Both the position numbers and the translations under genes were made by a program. Positions 56,030 to 64,000 of a stretch of DNA of 64,000 nucleotides are shown one piece after another. The stretch's first letter is position 1, and each line of letters opens with the position of its first letter. The notes under the pieces were generated by a model that saw only the letters and a program-made list of their open reading frames with translations, was not told the origin of the DNA and searched no databases. This DNA comes from Pantoea sp. SoEX (GTDB taxonomy: Bacteria; Pseudomonadota; Gammaproteobacteria; Enterobacterales; Enterobacteriaceae): the NCBI RefSeq assembly GCF_009829945.1, contig NZ_SZZT01000002.1:88510-152509 (forward strand). The letters run 5' to 3'.

Positions 56030-56059
56030 TAATTAATACAATTAAAATTTAATAATATT

Positions 56060-59000
56060 ATGAATATAAAAGAAGAACCACAATTTATACATTTACGTGT
56101 TCATAGCGATTACTCTATTATAGATGGATTAATAAAAATTCATTCCTTAGTCAATAATGCCTTTTTGCTAGGTATGCCTTCTATAGCAATTACTGATTTT
56201 ACTAATATGTTTGGATTAATACAATTTTATTGTATGTCTTATGATATGGGTATTAAGCCTATTATTGGTGCTGATTTTAATGTTAATAATAAATTATTTA
56301 GTAATAATATATCAACTAAACTCACTGTTCTAGCTTCCAGTAATATTGGTTACAATAATTTAATTTTACTTATTTCGCGTGCTTATAAGCGAGGATATGG
56401 AGTTTCTGGTCCTGTTATAGATTTAGATTGGTTAAGTGAGTTAAAAGAAGGATTGATTATTCTTTCTGGCGGGCGTAACGGTGATATTGGTCGTGGATTA
56501 CTATTAAATAAAAAACCATTAGTAAGAAAGTGTTTGGATTTTTATAGAAAAAATTTTGCTGATCGTTATTATTTAGAATTAATAAGAACGGGACGTCCTC
56601 ATGAAGAGGATTATCTAAATGAAGCAATAAATCTAGCTATTACTGAAAACCTTCCTGTATTAGCAACTAATGAAGTTTGTTTTATTAATAAAAAAGATTT
56701 TTATGCTCATGAAATTAGAGTAGCTATAAATAATAGTTATACTATTAATGATGATAAACGTCCTTGTATTTATAGTGAGCAACAATACATGCGTAGCGAA
56801 GAGGAAATGTGCAAGTTGTTTGCAGATATACCGGAAGCACTAAAAAATAGTGTTGAAATAGCTAAAAGATGTAATGTTATACTAGAAATAGGAAAACATT
56901 TTTTACCAAAATTTCCTACAGGAAATGTGAGTCCTGAAGATTTTTTAATTAATAAATCAAAAATAGGTTTAGATAATAGGCTTAAATATCTTTTTAAAGA
57001 TCAGAAAGAAAGGAATACTAAAAGAATACAATATTATGAACGTCTTGAATCTGAACTAAACACTATAAATAAAATGGGTTTTCCTAGCTATTTTTTAATA
57101 GTGATGGAATTTATTCAATGGGCAAAAAATAATAATATTCCTGTAGGTCCTGGGCGTGGCTCTGGTGCTGGATCTTTAGTTGCTTATGTACTTAATATTA
57201 CAGATATAGATCCTATAAAATTCGATCTTATATTTGAAAGATTTTTAAATTCAGAACGTATATCAATGCCTGATTTTGATATTGATTTTTGTATGGATAA
57301 AAGAGATCAGGTCATCGATCATGTCTATGAAATATATGGTAAAGATGCTGTTTCACAGATTGTTACTTTTGGGACTATGTCAGCTAAAGCAGTTATTAGA
57401 GATGTCGGACGTGTATTAGGATATCCTTATGGTTTCGTAGATAGGATTGCAAAATTAATTCCTTTTGATATAGGTATGACATTAGAAAAATCATTGAAAG
57501 TTGAAAAAAGGTTATTAGAACTTTATCAAACAGATGATGATACTAAGATTCTTATAGACACTGCAAAAAAACTAGAAGGTATAAATCGTAGTATAGGTAA
57601 ACATGCTGGTGGAGTAGTCATTTCTCCAACTAAAATCTCTGATTTTACACCTATCTATTGCGATGAAAATGGTTCTAATACAGTTACACAATTTAATAAA
57701 AAAGATGTGGAATATATTGGATTAGTTAAGTTTGATTTTTTAGGGTTAAAAACTCTTACAATAATAAATTTAGCAATTAAAATGATAAATTTATGTAATA
57801 ATAAACACAAAAAACCATTACTAAATATTCATGAAATTTCATTAAAAGATAAAACTAGTTTTAATATGCTACAGTCTGCAGAAACCACTGCTGTATTCCA
57901 ACTTGAATCTCGTGGAATCAAAGATTTAATTAAGCGATTAAAACCTGATTGTTTCGAAGATATCATTGCATTAATAGCACTATTCCGTCCAGGACCATTA
58001 CAATCTGGTATGGTAGAAAATTTTATTAATAGAAAACATGGAAGAGAAATTATATCTTATCCTGATATTAAATGGCAGCATGAAAGTTTAAAACCAATAT
58101 TAGAATCTACTTACGGTATTATTCTTTACCAAGAACAAGTTATGCAAATAGCTCAAATACTTGCTAAGTATACACCTGGAAAAGCAGATATACTACGTCG
58201 TGCTATGAGTAAAAAAAATCCAAAAGAAATGGCTCAACAAAGATCATTTTTTATAGAAGGAGCAAAAAAATCAGGAATTAATGCCATATTAGCGACAAAA
58301 ATATTTGATTTATTAGAAAAATTTGCTGGATATGGTTTCAATAAATCTCATTCTGTTGCATATGCATTACTATCTTATCAAACTTTATGGTTGAAATCTC
58401 ATTTTCCCGCCCAGTTTATGGCTGCAGCTATGACTGCTGATATTGATAATACAGAAAAAATCATTGGATTAATAGATGAATGTTTTCGTATGAAAATAAA
58501 AGTGCTTCCACCAGATATAAATAAAAGCCTATACGAATTTATAAGTGAAAAAAAAGAGATTTTATATGGTATGGGTGCTATTAAGGGTTTAGGTAAAACT
58601 CATATTCAAGTTATTATTGGTATAAGGGAAAAGCAGGGATATTTTAAGAATTTTTTTGATTTTTGCAAACTTGTGATTGCGAAAAAAATAAATCGACGGG
58701 TAATAGAAAAATTGATTATGTCTGGTGCTTTAGATTGTTTAAATTTAAATCGTGCTGCAATGATAAATTCCATTAATGAAGCAATTAAGATTTCTCATCA
58801 AAATAGCTATATACAAACAACAGGACAGTTTGATATGTTTGAAATTGATACTAGTAAACCTGAAAAAATTAAACAATATTATAAGAATGTTTTTCCTTGG
58901 TCACAAAAAAAACAACTTGATGCTGAAAAAGAAGCACTTGGTTTATATCTTACTGGCCATCCTATAAATTGTTACTTTAAAGAAATTAATTATTACTCTC

Positions 59001-59551
59001 ACGGTATTAATCTAAAAAATGCTTATTTAATCAAACCAGGAAAGATAATTTCTGTTGTTGGAGTAGCAGTTGAAATAAAAATAATGATAACTAAAAATAG
59101 AAATCGTATTGCTATTTGTATATTAGATGATAGTACTAGTAAATTAGAGGTAATATTTTATACAGAAATACTAGAAAAATATCAATCATTATTAATAAAA
59201 GATAATATTATAATTATCAAAGGACAAATTAAAATTGATAATTTTCGTAATGGTATACAATTGATTGCTCAAGAAGTAATGGATATCCAACAAGCACGTG
59301 AAAAATATCTAAGTGGATTGTCAATAATAATAAACGATGAGCAGTATAACAGCAAATTTTTACACCAAATTAATAAATTAATCGAGCATAATAAATCACA
59401 AAAAATTCCTCTTAGTGTTTATTTAAATAAAAAAGATATCCAATCAAAATTACAATTTAGTAAAAATTTGTTAATTTCTCCAGATGAACTCACAATTAAT
59501 GAGTTACAGTTACTATTAGGAAATAGTAAGATAGAACTTGAGTTTAATTAA
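56060..59551 (+). CDS. dnaE: DNA polymerase III alpha subunit
   Basis: The 1163-residue replicative polymerase (E. coli 1160) begins with a PHP domain ([14 protein letters not shown] near residue 10). The catalytic core shows [16 protein letters not shown] near 362 and the metal-binding [20 protein letters not shown] near 400; [10 protein letters not shown] near 515, [20 protein letters not shown] near 613 and [19 protein letters not shown] near 755 follow. The OB fold is near 990-1070. The C-terminal beta-clamp and tau regions are present to the expected length. It precedes accA by 12 bases. Confidence 0.98.
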   Translation: MNIKEEPQFIHLRVHSDYSIIDGLIKIHSLVNNAFLLGMPSIAITDFTNMFGLIQFYCMSYDMGIKPIIGADFNVNNKLFSNNISTKLTVLASSNIGYNNLILLISRAYKRGYGVSGPVIDLDWLSELKEGLIILSGGRNGDIGRGLLLNKKPLVRKCLDFYRKNFADRYYLELIRTGRPHEEDYLNEAINLAITENLPVLATNEVCFINKKDFYAHEIRVAINNSYTINDDKRPCIYSEQQYMRSEEEMCKLFADIPEALKNSVEIAKRCNVILEIGKHFLPKFPTGNVSPEDFLINKSKIGLDNRLKYLFKDQKERNTKRIQYYERLESELNTINKMGFPSYFLIVMEFIQWAKNNNIPVGPGRGSGAGSLVAYVLNITDIDPIKFDLIFERFLNSERISMPDFDIDFCMDKRDQVIDHVYEIYGKDAVSQIVTFGTMSAKAVIRDVGRVLGYPYGFVDRIAKLIPFDIGMTLEKSLKVEKRLLELYQTDDDTKILIDTAKKLEGINRSIGKHAGGVVISPTKISDFTPIYCDENGSNTVTQFNKKDVEYIGLVKFDFLGLKTLTIINLAIKMINLCNNKHKKPLLNIHEISLKDKTSFNMLQSAETTAVFQLESRGIKDLIKRLKPDCFEDIIALIALFRPGPLQSGMVENFINRKHGREIISYPDIKWQHESLKPILESTYGIILYQEQVMQIAQILAKYTPGKADILRRAMSKKNPKEMAQQRSFFIEGAKKSGINAILATKIFDLLEKFAGYGFNKSHSVAYALLSYQTLWLKSHFPAQFMAAAMTADIDNTEKIIGLIDECFRMKIKVLPPDINKSLYEFISEKKEILYGMGAIKGLGKTHIQVIIGIREKQGYFKNFFDFCKLVIAKKINRRVIEKLIMSGALDCLNLNRAAMINSINEAIKISHQNSYIQTTGQFDMFEIDTSKPEKIKQYYKNVFPWSQKKQLDAEKEALGLYLTGHPINCYFKEINYYSHGINLKNAYLIKPGKIISVVGVAVEIKIMITKNRNRIAICILDDSTSKLEVIFYTEILEKYQSLLIKDNIIIIKGQIKIDNFRNGIQLIAQEVMDIQQAREKYLSGLSIIINDEQYNSKFLHQINKLIEHNKSQKIPLSVYLNKKDIQSKLQFSKNLLISPDELTINELQLLLGNSKIELEFN

Positions 59552-59563
59552 AACAGGTAAATT

Positions 59564-60519
59564 ATGAATCTTAAGTATTTAGAATTTGAACAACCAATAG
59601 TAGAACTAGAAGCAAAAATTAATTCACTTAGTTCAATCAATTATTTAGACTATGCAAATATAAATATTGATGAAGAAATTAAAAACTTAAAAAAAAAAGT
59701 ATTAACTTAACTCGCAAAATTTTTGCTAATTTAAATTCATGGCAAATTTTACAGTTATCTCGTCATCCATTACGTCCTTATACTTATGATTACATTTGTA
59801 ATATATTTGATGATTTTGATGAATTATCTGGAGATCGCTTATATTCTGATGATAAAGCTATCATTGGTGGAATATCTCGCTTAAATAAACGCCCAGTTAT
59901 GATAATTGGTCATCAGAAAGGTCGTGAAATCAAGGAAAAAATAATTAGAAATTTCGGTATGCCAGCTCCAGAAGGTTATCGCAAATCATTACGTTTGATG
60001 AAAATGGCAGAAAAATTTAAAATGCCTATTATTACTTTTATAGATACACCAGGTGCATATCCAGGAATAAGCGCTGAAAAACGAGGTCAATGCGAAGCTA
60101 TTGCAAATAACTTACGTACTATGTCAATTTTAAAAGTACCAGTTATATGTAATATTATTGGAGAAGGTGGTTCTGGAGGTGCATTAGCTATTGGTGTTGG
60201 TGATAAAGTAAATATGTTAGAGTACAGTACGTATTCAGTGATTTCTCCAGAGGGTTGTGCTTCTATTTTATGGAAAAATATTAATAAAGCACCATTAGCA
60301 GCAGAAGCTATGAATATTACTGCTAATAGATTAAAAGAACTTGAATTAATAGATTCAATTATTATTGAACCTTTAGGAGGAGCTCACCGAAATCCTTCTG
60401 AAATATCATATAACATTAAAAAACAGTTAATAATAGATTTAGCTTACCTGGATAAGTTAAGTGTAAATAAATTAATAAGTAGACGTTATAAACGTTTAAT
60501 GAGTTACGGATATGGTTAA
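59564..60519 (+). CDS. accA: Acetyl-CoA carboxylase carboxyltransferase alpha subunit, frameshifted at a poly(A) run
   Basis: AccA with AccD carboxylates acetyl-CoA to malonyl-CoA, the first step of fatty-acid synthesis. The frame from ATG 59564 matches the AccA N-terminus ([24 protein letters not shown]) but stops at 59708-59710. The rest of AccA continues from the next frame without a break, [13 protein letters not shown] onward to the end LMSYGYG. The switch lies at ten A residues (59689-59698); one extra A would restore 318 residues (E. coli 319) and the expected LKKKS sequence. Motifs [15 protein letters not shown] and [14 protein letters not shown] are intact. I read this as one gene, probably rescued by transcriptional slippage; a sequencing error in the run is the main alternative, and true inactivation is less likely for an essential gene. 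Confidence 0.9.
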
Positions 60520-60529
60520 CTTAAATTTT

Positions 60530-60554
60530 CATATTCATATTTAATATGAATGTG
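60530..60554 (+). repeat. Imperfect hairpin downstream of accA
   Basis: CATATTCATA pairs with TATGAATGTG through nine Watson-Crick pairs and one G-U pair, with a 5-base loop. It starts 10 bases after the accA stop. No T run follows. It may mark the end of the accA transcript, but the size is compatible with chance. Confidence 0.3.
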
Positions 60555-60604
60555 ATTTATAAAAAATAGATTGTAGTTATTACTAAATAATAGGTTATTA
60601 GTAT

Positions 60605-61948
60605 ATGTTTTTTAACAACATTTCTTGCTTGCTAAAAAGAAACTCTAAAATTGTGGTAGCATTTAGTGGAGGAATTGACTCGACTGTTTTATTACATTGT
60701 TTATATATATGTAAAAGAAATTATCCTAAATCTAATATACGTGTTATACATATAAACCATTTATTAAACTCAAGATCAAATAATTGGGCTGATCATTGTA
60801 GATCAATATGTTTTAAATGGAAAATAAATTGTAGTATATTAAATATTAATATAGAAAAACAAAATAATAAACAAGGTATTGAAGCTGCTGCTCGTAAAGA
60901 AAGATACAAAGCATTAATATCATCTTTGCAACCACAAGAAATACTATTAACTGCTCATAATCGTGATGATCAATGTGAAACAATGATATTAGCACTTAAA
61001 CGTGGGAGTGGACCTGCTGGATTATCTGCAATACATTCCTCCATTATAATTGGGGAAAATAAAATATTAAGACCATTTTTAGAATATCCTCGTAGATTAA
61101 TAGAACAGTATGCAAAAAAATATAATCTTGTCTGGATAGAAGATGAAAGTAATAATAATATAAAATATGATCGTAATTTTTTACGTCATTCTATATTGCC
61201 AAAAATAATTTCTAAATGGCCTAATTTTACGAAAACTGTATCAAGAAGTTGTTTATTATGTAAGGAACAAGAATATTTAATTGATGAATTATTAATTAAT
61301 CAACTCAATGATCTTATGCAAGATAACGGAAGTTTATACTTAATACCACTATTAGAAATGAATCCTATAAAAGTTTATGCATTATTAAGAAGGTGGATTG
61401 CAAAAAGAGGAGGATTAATGCCATCGTATCATATATTAAAATTAATTTATCATAAAATTATAGTAGGAAATGATATCCAGCCATGCTTACAATTAGGAAA
61501 AAATGAAATACGACGATTTCGTAATTTCCTATATTGGTTGCCAGTTACCAGACCAACGATTAAAAACATTAAAATAATTTGGCAAAATAGCAACAAAATA
61601 TTAACATTACCCGAAAAATTAGGTTATCTTAAAGCTGATTATAGTAAAAAAATATTACGTTTACCTAATTTTGATGAATTAATTAGTATTAAATTTTATG
61701 CAAAAGGTTATTTTCATTTAGTTGGTCATAAAAACAAAACTAAAATAAAAAATATATGGCAAAAATTAAACATCCCACCATGGGAACGTAATCGGATTCC
61801 TTTAATATATTATAATAATATTCTTATATGTGCACCAAATCTATTCGTTACATATGAAGGATTATCTACTAATAGTCAGAATAGTTGGCAATTAATTTGG
61901 TATCAAAATAAAGAAAAAAATAACAATGAAAAAATATTTAACGTTTAA
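60605..61948 (+). CDS. tilS: tRNA(Ile)-lysidine synthase
   Basis: The 447-residue enzyme (E. coli 432) converts C34 of tRNA-Ile(CAU) to lysidine so that it reads AUA. The PP-loop VVAFSGGIDSTVLLH near residue 18 binds ATP, AARKERYKAL near 94, LTAHNRDDQCETMILALKRGSGPAGL near 118 and RNFLRHSILPKI near 190 are TilS motifs, and the C-terminal domain is present. AUA codons are abundant in this A/T-rich genome, so the function should be essential. It is convergent with proS. Confidence 0.96.
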   Translation: MFFNNISCLLKRNSKIVVAFSGGIDSTVLLHCLYICKRNYPKSNIRVIHINHLLNSRSNNWADHCRSICFKWKINCSILNINIEKQNNKQGIEAAARKERYKALISSLQPQEILLTAHNRDDQCETMILALKRGSGPAGLSAIHSSIIIGENKILRPFLEYPRRLIEQYAKKYNLVWIEDESNNNIKYDRNFLRHSILPKIISKWPNFTKTVSRSCLLCKEQEYLIDELLINQLNDLMQDNGSLYLIPLLEMNPIKVYALLRRWIAKRGGLMPSYHILKLIYHKIIVGNDIQPCLQLGKNEIRRFRNFLYWLPVTRPTIKNIKIIWQNSNKILTLPEKLGYLKADYSKKILRLPNFDELISIKFYAKGYFHLVGHKNKTKIKNIWQKLNIPPWERNRIPLIYYNNILICAPNLFVTYEGLSTNSQNSWQLIWYQNKEKNNNEKIFNV

Positions 61949-61978
61949 ATTCGATTTTATAAAATAACAATTTAATTA

Positions 61979-63694
61979 TTAAATACTCTCTAATAAAAAA
62001 TCAATAATCTTATCATATTTAATAATCTTTTTTTCACCAGTACGACGTATTTTATATTCAATTGCATTATTTTTCATATTTCTTTCACTAACTATTATAA
62101 TATGTGGTATACCGATCAGTTCTATATCTGCAAACATAACACCTGGGTTTTCTTTTCTGTCGTCAAGAATAACATCAACTTTCTTTGATATTAATGTGTT
62201 ATATATATTTTTAGAAACTTCTTTAACAATCGCAGAACAATGCATATTGATTGGAATAATTGCTACTTGAAATGGGCATAAAGAAATAGGCCATATAATT
62301 CCATATTTATCATAATTTTGTTCAACTACTGCAGCCATAATTCTTGTTATACCTATTCCATAACAACCCATTAATATAGTTTTATTAGTGCTATCTTTTG
62401 TTTGTACTGTTGCTTTTATTGTATCAGAATACTTAGTGCCCAACTGAAAGATATGTCCTATTTCAATACTATTGTTAACTTTTAATATACCTTTTCCATC
62501 AGGGCTTAAATCTCCTGAAACTACATTACGAATATCTGCTATATTAGTTAATTGTAAATCTCTTCCCCAATTTATACCTACATAGTGTTTACCATCAATG
62601 TTAGCTCCTGCAATAAAATCACTCATTTTTGATACAGTGTTATCTATAATCATTGGAATTTTTAAACCTAATGGTCCAATGGATCCTGATCCTGCACCAA
62701 TTATAAGACGTATTTCTTCTTCATTAGCAAAACTTAAAGGTTTATCTACTAATTCAAGTTTTTCTACTTTTTTTTCGTTCAATTCGTGATCTCCACGAAT
62801 TAATAACGCTACTAGATTAACATTACTGTGTTTTTTTCCCTTTACTATGATCGTCTTTACAGTTTTTTCAATTGGAATATTTAAATAATTTATTAAAGAT
62901 GAAATACTATTTACATTTGGAGTATTAATCTTTAATAATTTCTCTGTTGGTAAAGGATAAATTTTAACATTTGGTGTATATACCTCCGCAAACTCAATAT
63001 TAGCAGCATAATTAGATTTATTTGAAAAAACTATACGGTCTTCACCATTATTAGATATTACTTGAAATTCATGGGAAATACTACCACCTATCGATCCATT
63101 ATCTGCTTGTACTATTCGAAAATTTAATCCTATTTTATTAAAAATATTACAATAAGAGTTATACATAACATTATATGTCTTTTCTAAAGAATCTTGACAT
63201 AGATGAAAAGAATAAGCATCTTTCATAATAAATTCACGGGCTCTAATAACGCCAAATCTAGAACGTATTTCATCCCTAAATTTAGTCTGAATTTGATATA
63301 AAGTTAAGGGTAATTGCTTATATGATTTTAATTCATTGCTTATTAAATCAGTAATTACTTCTTCATGTGTAGGACCGAGAACACATAATCTATTATGACG
63401 ATCTGTAATTTTTAATAATTCTGGACCATACTGTTCCCAACGATTACTTTTTTTCCATAAGTCAGCAGGTTGTACTATTGGCATTAAAATTTCTAAAGCA
63501 CCTATTTCATTCATTTCTGTACGTATTATATTTTCAATTTTTTTTAATATACGAATACCAGTAGGTAACCAAATATATAAACCAGAAGATAATTTACGAA
63601 CAAGTCCTGCACGTAACATTAATTGATAACTAATTATTTCATTATCAGAAGTATTTTTTTTACAGGTAAATAATAAATATTTGCTGGTAAGCAT
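61979..63694 (-). CDS. proS: Prolyl-tRNA synthetase (bacterial type)
   Basis: The 571-residue class II synthetase (E. coli 572) charges tRNA-Pro. Motif 1 lies around [17 protein letters not shown] near residue 37, motif 2 around [23 protein letters not shown] near 138, the bacterial-type editing insertion spans about 225-405 and motif 3 includes [17 protein letters not shown] near 443. The anticodon-binding domain is at the end. It is the last gene of the window. Confidence 0.98.
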   Translation of the reverse strand: MLTSKYLLFTCKKNTSDNEIISYQLMLRAGLVRKLSSGLYIWLPTGIRILKKIENIIRTEMNEIGALEILMPIVQPADLWKKSNRWEQYGPELLKITDRHNRLCVLGPTHEEVITDLISNELKSYKQLPLTLYQIQTKFRDEIRSRFGVIRAREFIMKDAYSFHLCQDSLEKTYNVMYNSYCNIFNKIGLNFRIVQADNGSIGGSISHEFQVISNNGEDRIVFSNKSNYAANIEFAEVYTPNVKIYPLPTEKLLKINTPNVNSISSLINYLNIPIEKTVKTIIVKGKKHSNVNLVALLIRGDHELNEKKVEKLELVDKPLSFANEEEIRLIIGAGSGSIGPLGLKIPMIIDNTVSKMSDFIAGANIDGKHYVGINWGRDLQLTNIADIRNVVSGDLSPDGKGILKVNNSIEIGHIFQLGTKYSDTIKATVQTKDSTNKTILMGCYGIGITRIMAAVVEQNYDKYGIIWPISLCPFQVAIIPINMHCSAIVKEVSKNIYNTLISKKVDVILDDRKENPGVMFADIELIGIPHIIIVSERNMKNNAIEYKIRRTGEKKIIKYDKIIDFLLESI

Positions 63695-64000
63695 TAAAAA
63701 TCCAACTACTATAGTGTTATTTTAATAATTATAAGTTAATATAAAATAATTAAAATTACTAAATTGATTGATTAAATTAATTTTTACAACATGTTAATTA
63801 AAATATTGACTATTTCTTATTATATATTAAAAATAATAACAAAATAAAAATTATACAAGATATTAATAATTAAATAAACTACCAACTAATATTTTAATTT
63901 AAAATGAAATTTTAAATATTGTGTTAACATAACAAAAATTATTATAGACGCATATTTTATAATATAATAATTAATTAAGTCAATATATTATATAATTTAT
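63695..64000. other. A/T-rich end of window, no gene seen
   Basis: About 305 bases upstream of proS. No coding frame, tRNA or structured element is recognisable; it should contain the proS promoter. In E. coli trmO, rcsF and metNIQ lie further on, outside this window if they survive. Confidence 0.6.

Noticed and set aside
59564..59710. Separate 48-codon gene before accA
   Set aside because: Its product aligns with the AccA N-terminus and continues into the next frame; it is part of the frameshifted accA.

Overview
The window is a continuous piece of a very AT-rich, strongly reduced gammaproteobacterial chromosome. Every protein I can recognise looks like an Enterobacterales orthologue (closest in my memory to Escherichia coli proteins, often of identical length), and the order and strand of the genes follow the E. 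coli K-12 map from leuD to proS with no inversion or insertion; only deletions separate the two. Low GC, A/T-only intergenic stretches, many missing regulators and non-essential genes, long poly(A) tracts inside genes and no mobile DNA together point to an obligate insect endosymbiont of the Buchnera/Blochmannia/Ishikawaella/Tachikawaea type. I cannot name the genus from this window. The retention of complete leucine and valine/isoleucine steps, dapD, panBC, nadC and folK fits a nutritional symbiont that makes amino acids and cofactors for its host.

Layout: (1) 1-6978, branched-chain amino acids: leuABCD on the minus strand (leuD cut by the window edge), divergent ilvIH on plus. (2) 7193-18796, remnant of the dcw cluster: rsmH, murE, murF, mraY, murD, murG, murC, ddl, ftsZ; mraZ, ftsL, ftsI, ftsW, ftsQ, ftsA and lpxC are missing from their usual places. 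(3) 19436-24615, secA and the minus-strand zapD, coaE, nadC. (4) 25503-31643, pyruvate dehydrogenase aceE-aceF-lpd and hpt. (5) 31702-42768, mostly minus-strand cofactor, amino-acid and housekeeping genes (panC, panB, folK, pcnB, dksA, hemL, mtnN, dapD, map) with plus-strand erpA and degP. (6) 43096-60519, the long plus-strand block rpsB-tsf-pyrH-frr-dxr-uppS-cdsA-rseP-bamA-skp-fabZ-lpxA-rnhB-dnaE-accA, from which lpxD and lpxB are missing. (7) tilS and convergent proS.

How the genes work together: the pathway from cytoplasmic Mur ligases through MraY/MurG to lipid II is present here, and UppS supplies its lipid carrier from the Dxr (MEP) isoprenoid route, yet the septal synthase partners (FtsW/FtsI) are gone from the cluster. 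Outer-membrane protein assembly (BamA, Skp, DegP, RseP) is kept, but of the lipid A genes only lpxA remains. PDH feeds acetyl-CoA to AccA/FabZ fatty-acid synthesis and to the leucine pathway.

The most notable single feature is accA, which is split by a one-base deficit in a run of ten A residues at 59689-59698; the rest of the gene is well preserved, so it is a strong candidate for rescue by transcriptional slippage. A second is a pair of adjacent inverted repeats, one with 23-bp perfect arms, at 24797-24886 between nadC and aceE. I found no tRNA, rRNA, CRISPR, insertion sequence, phage or defence gene. This is a housekeeping window and I do not see a novel multi-gene system in it.
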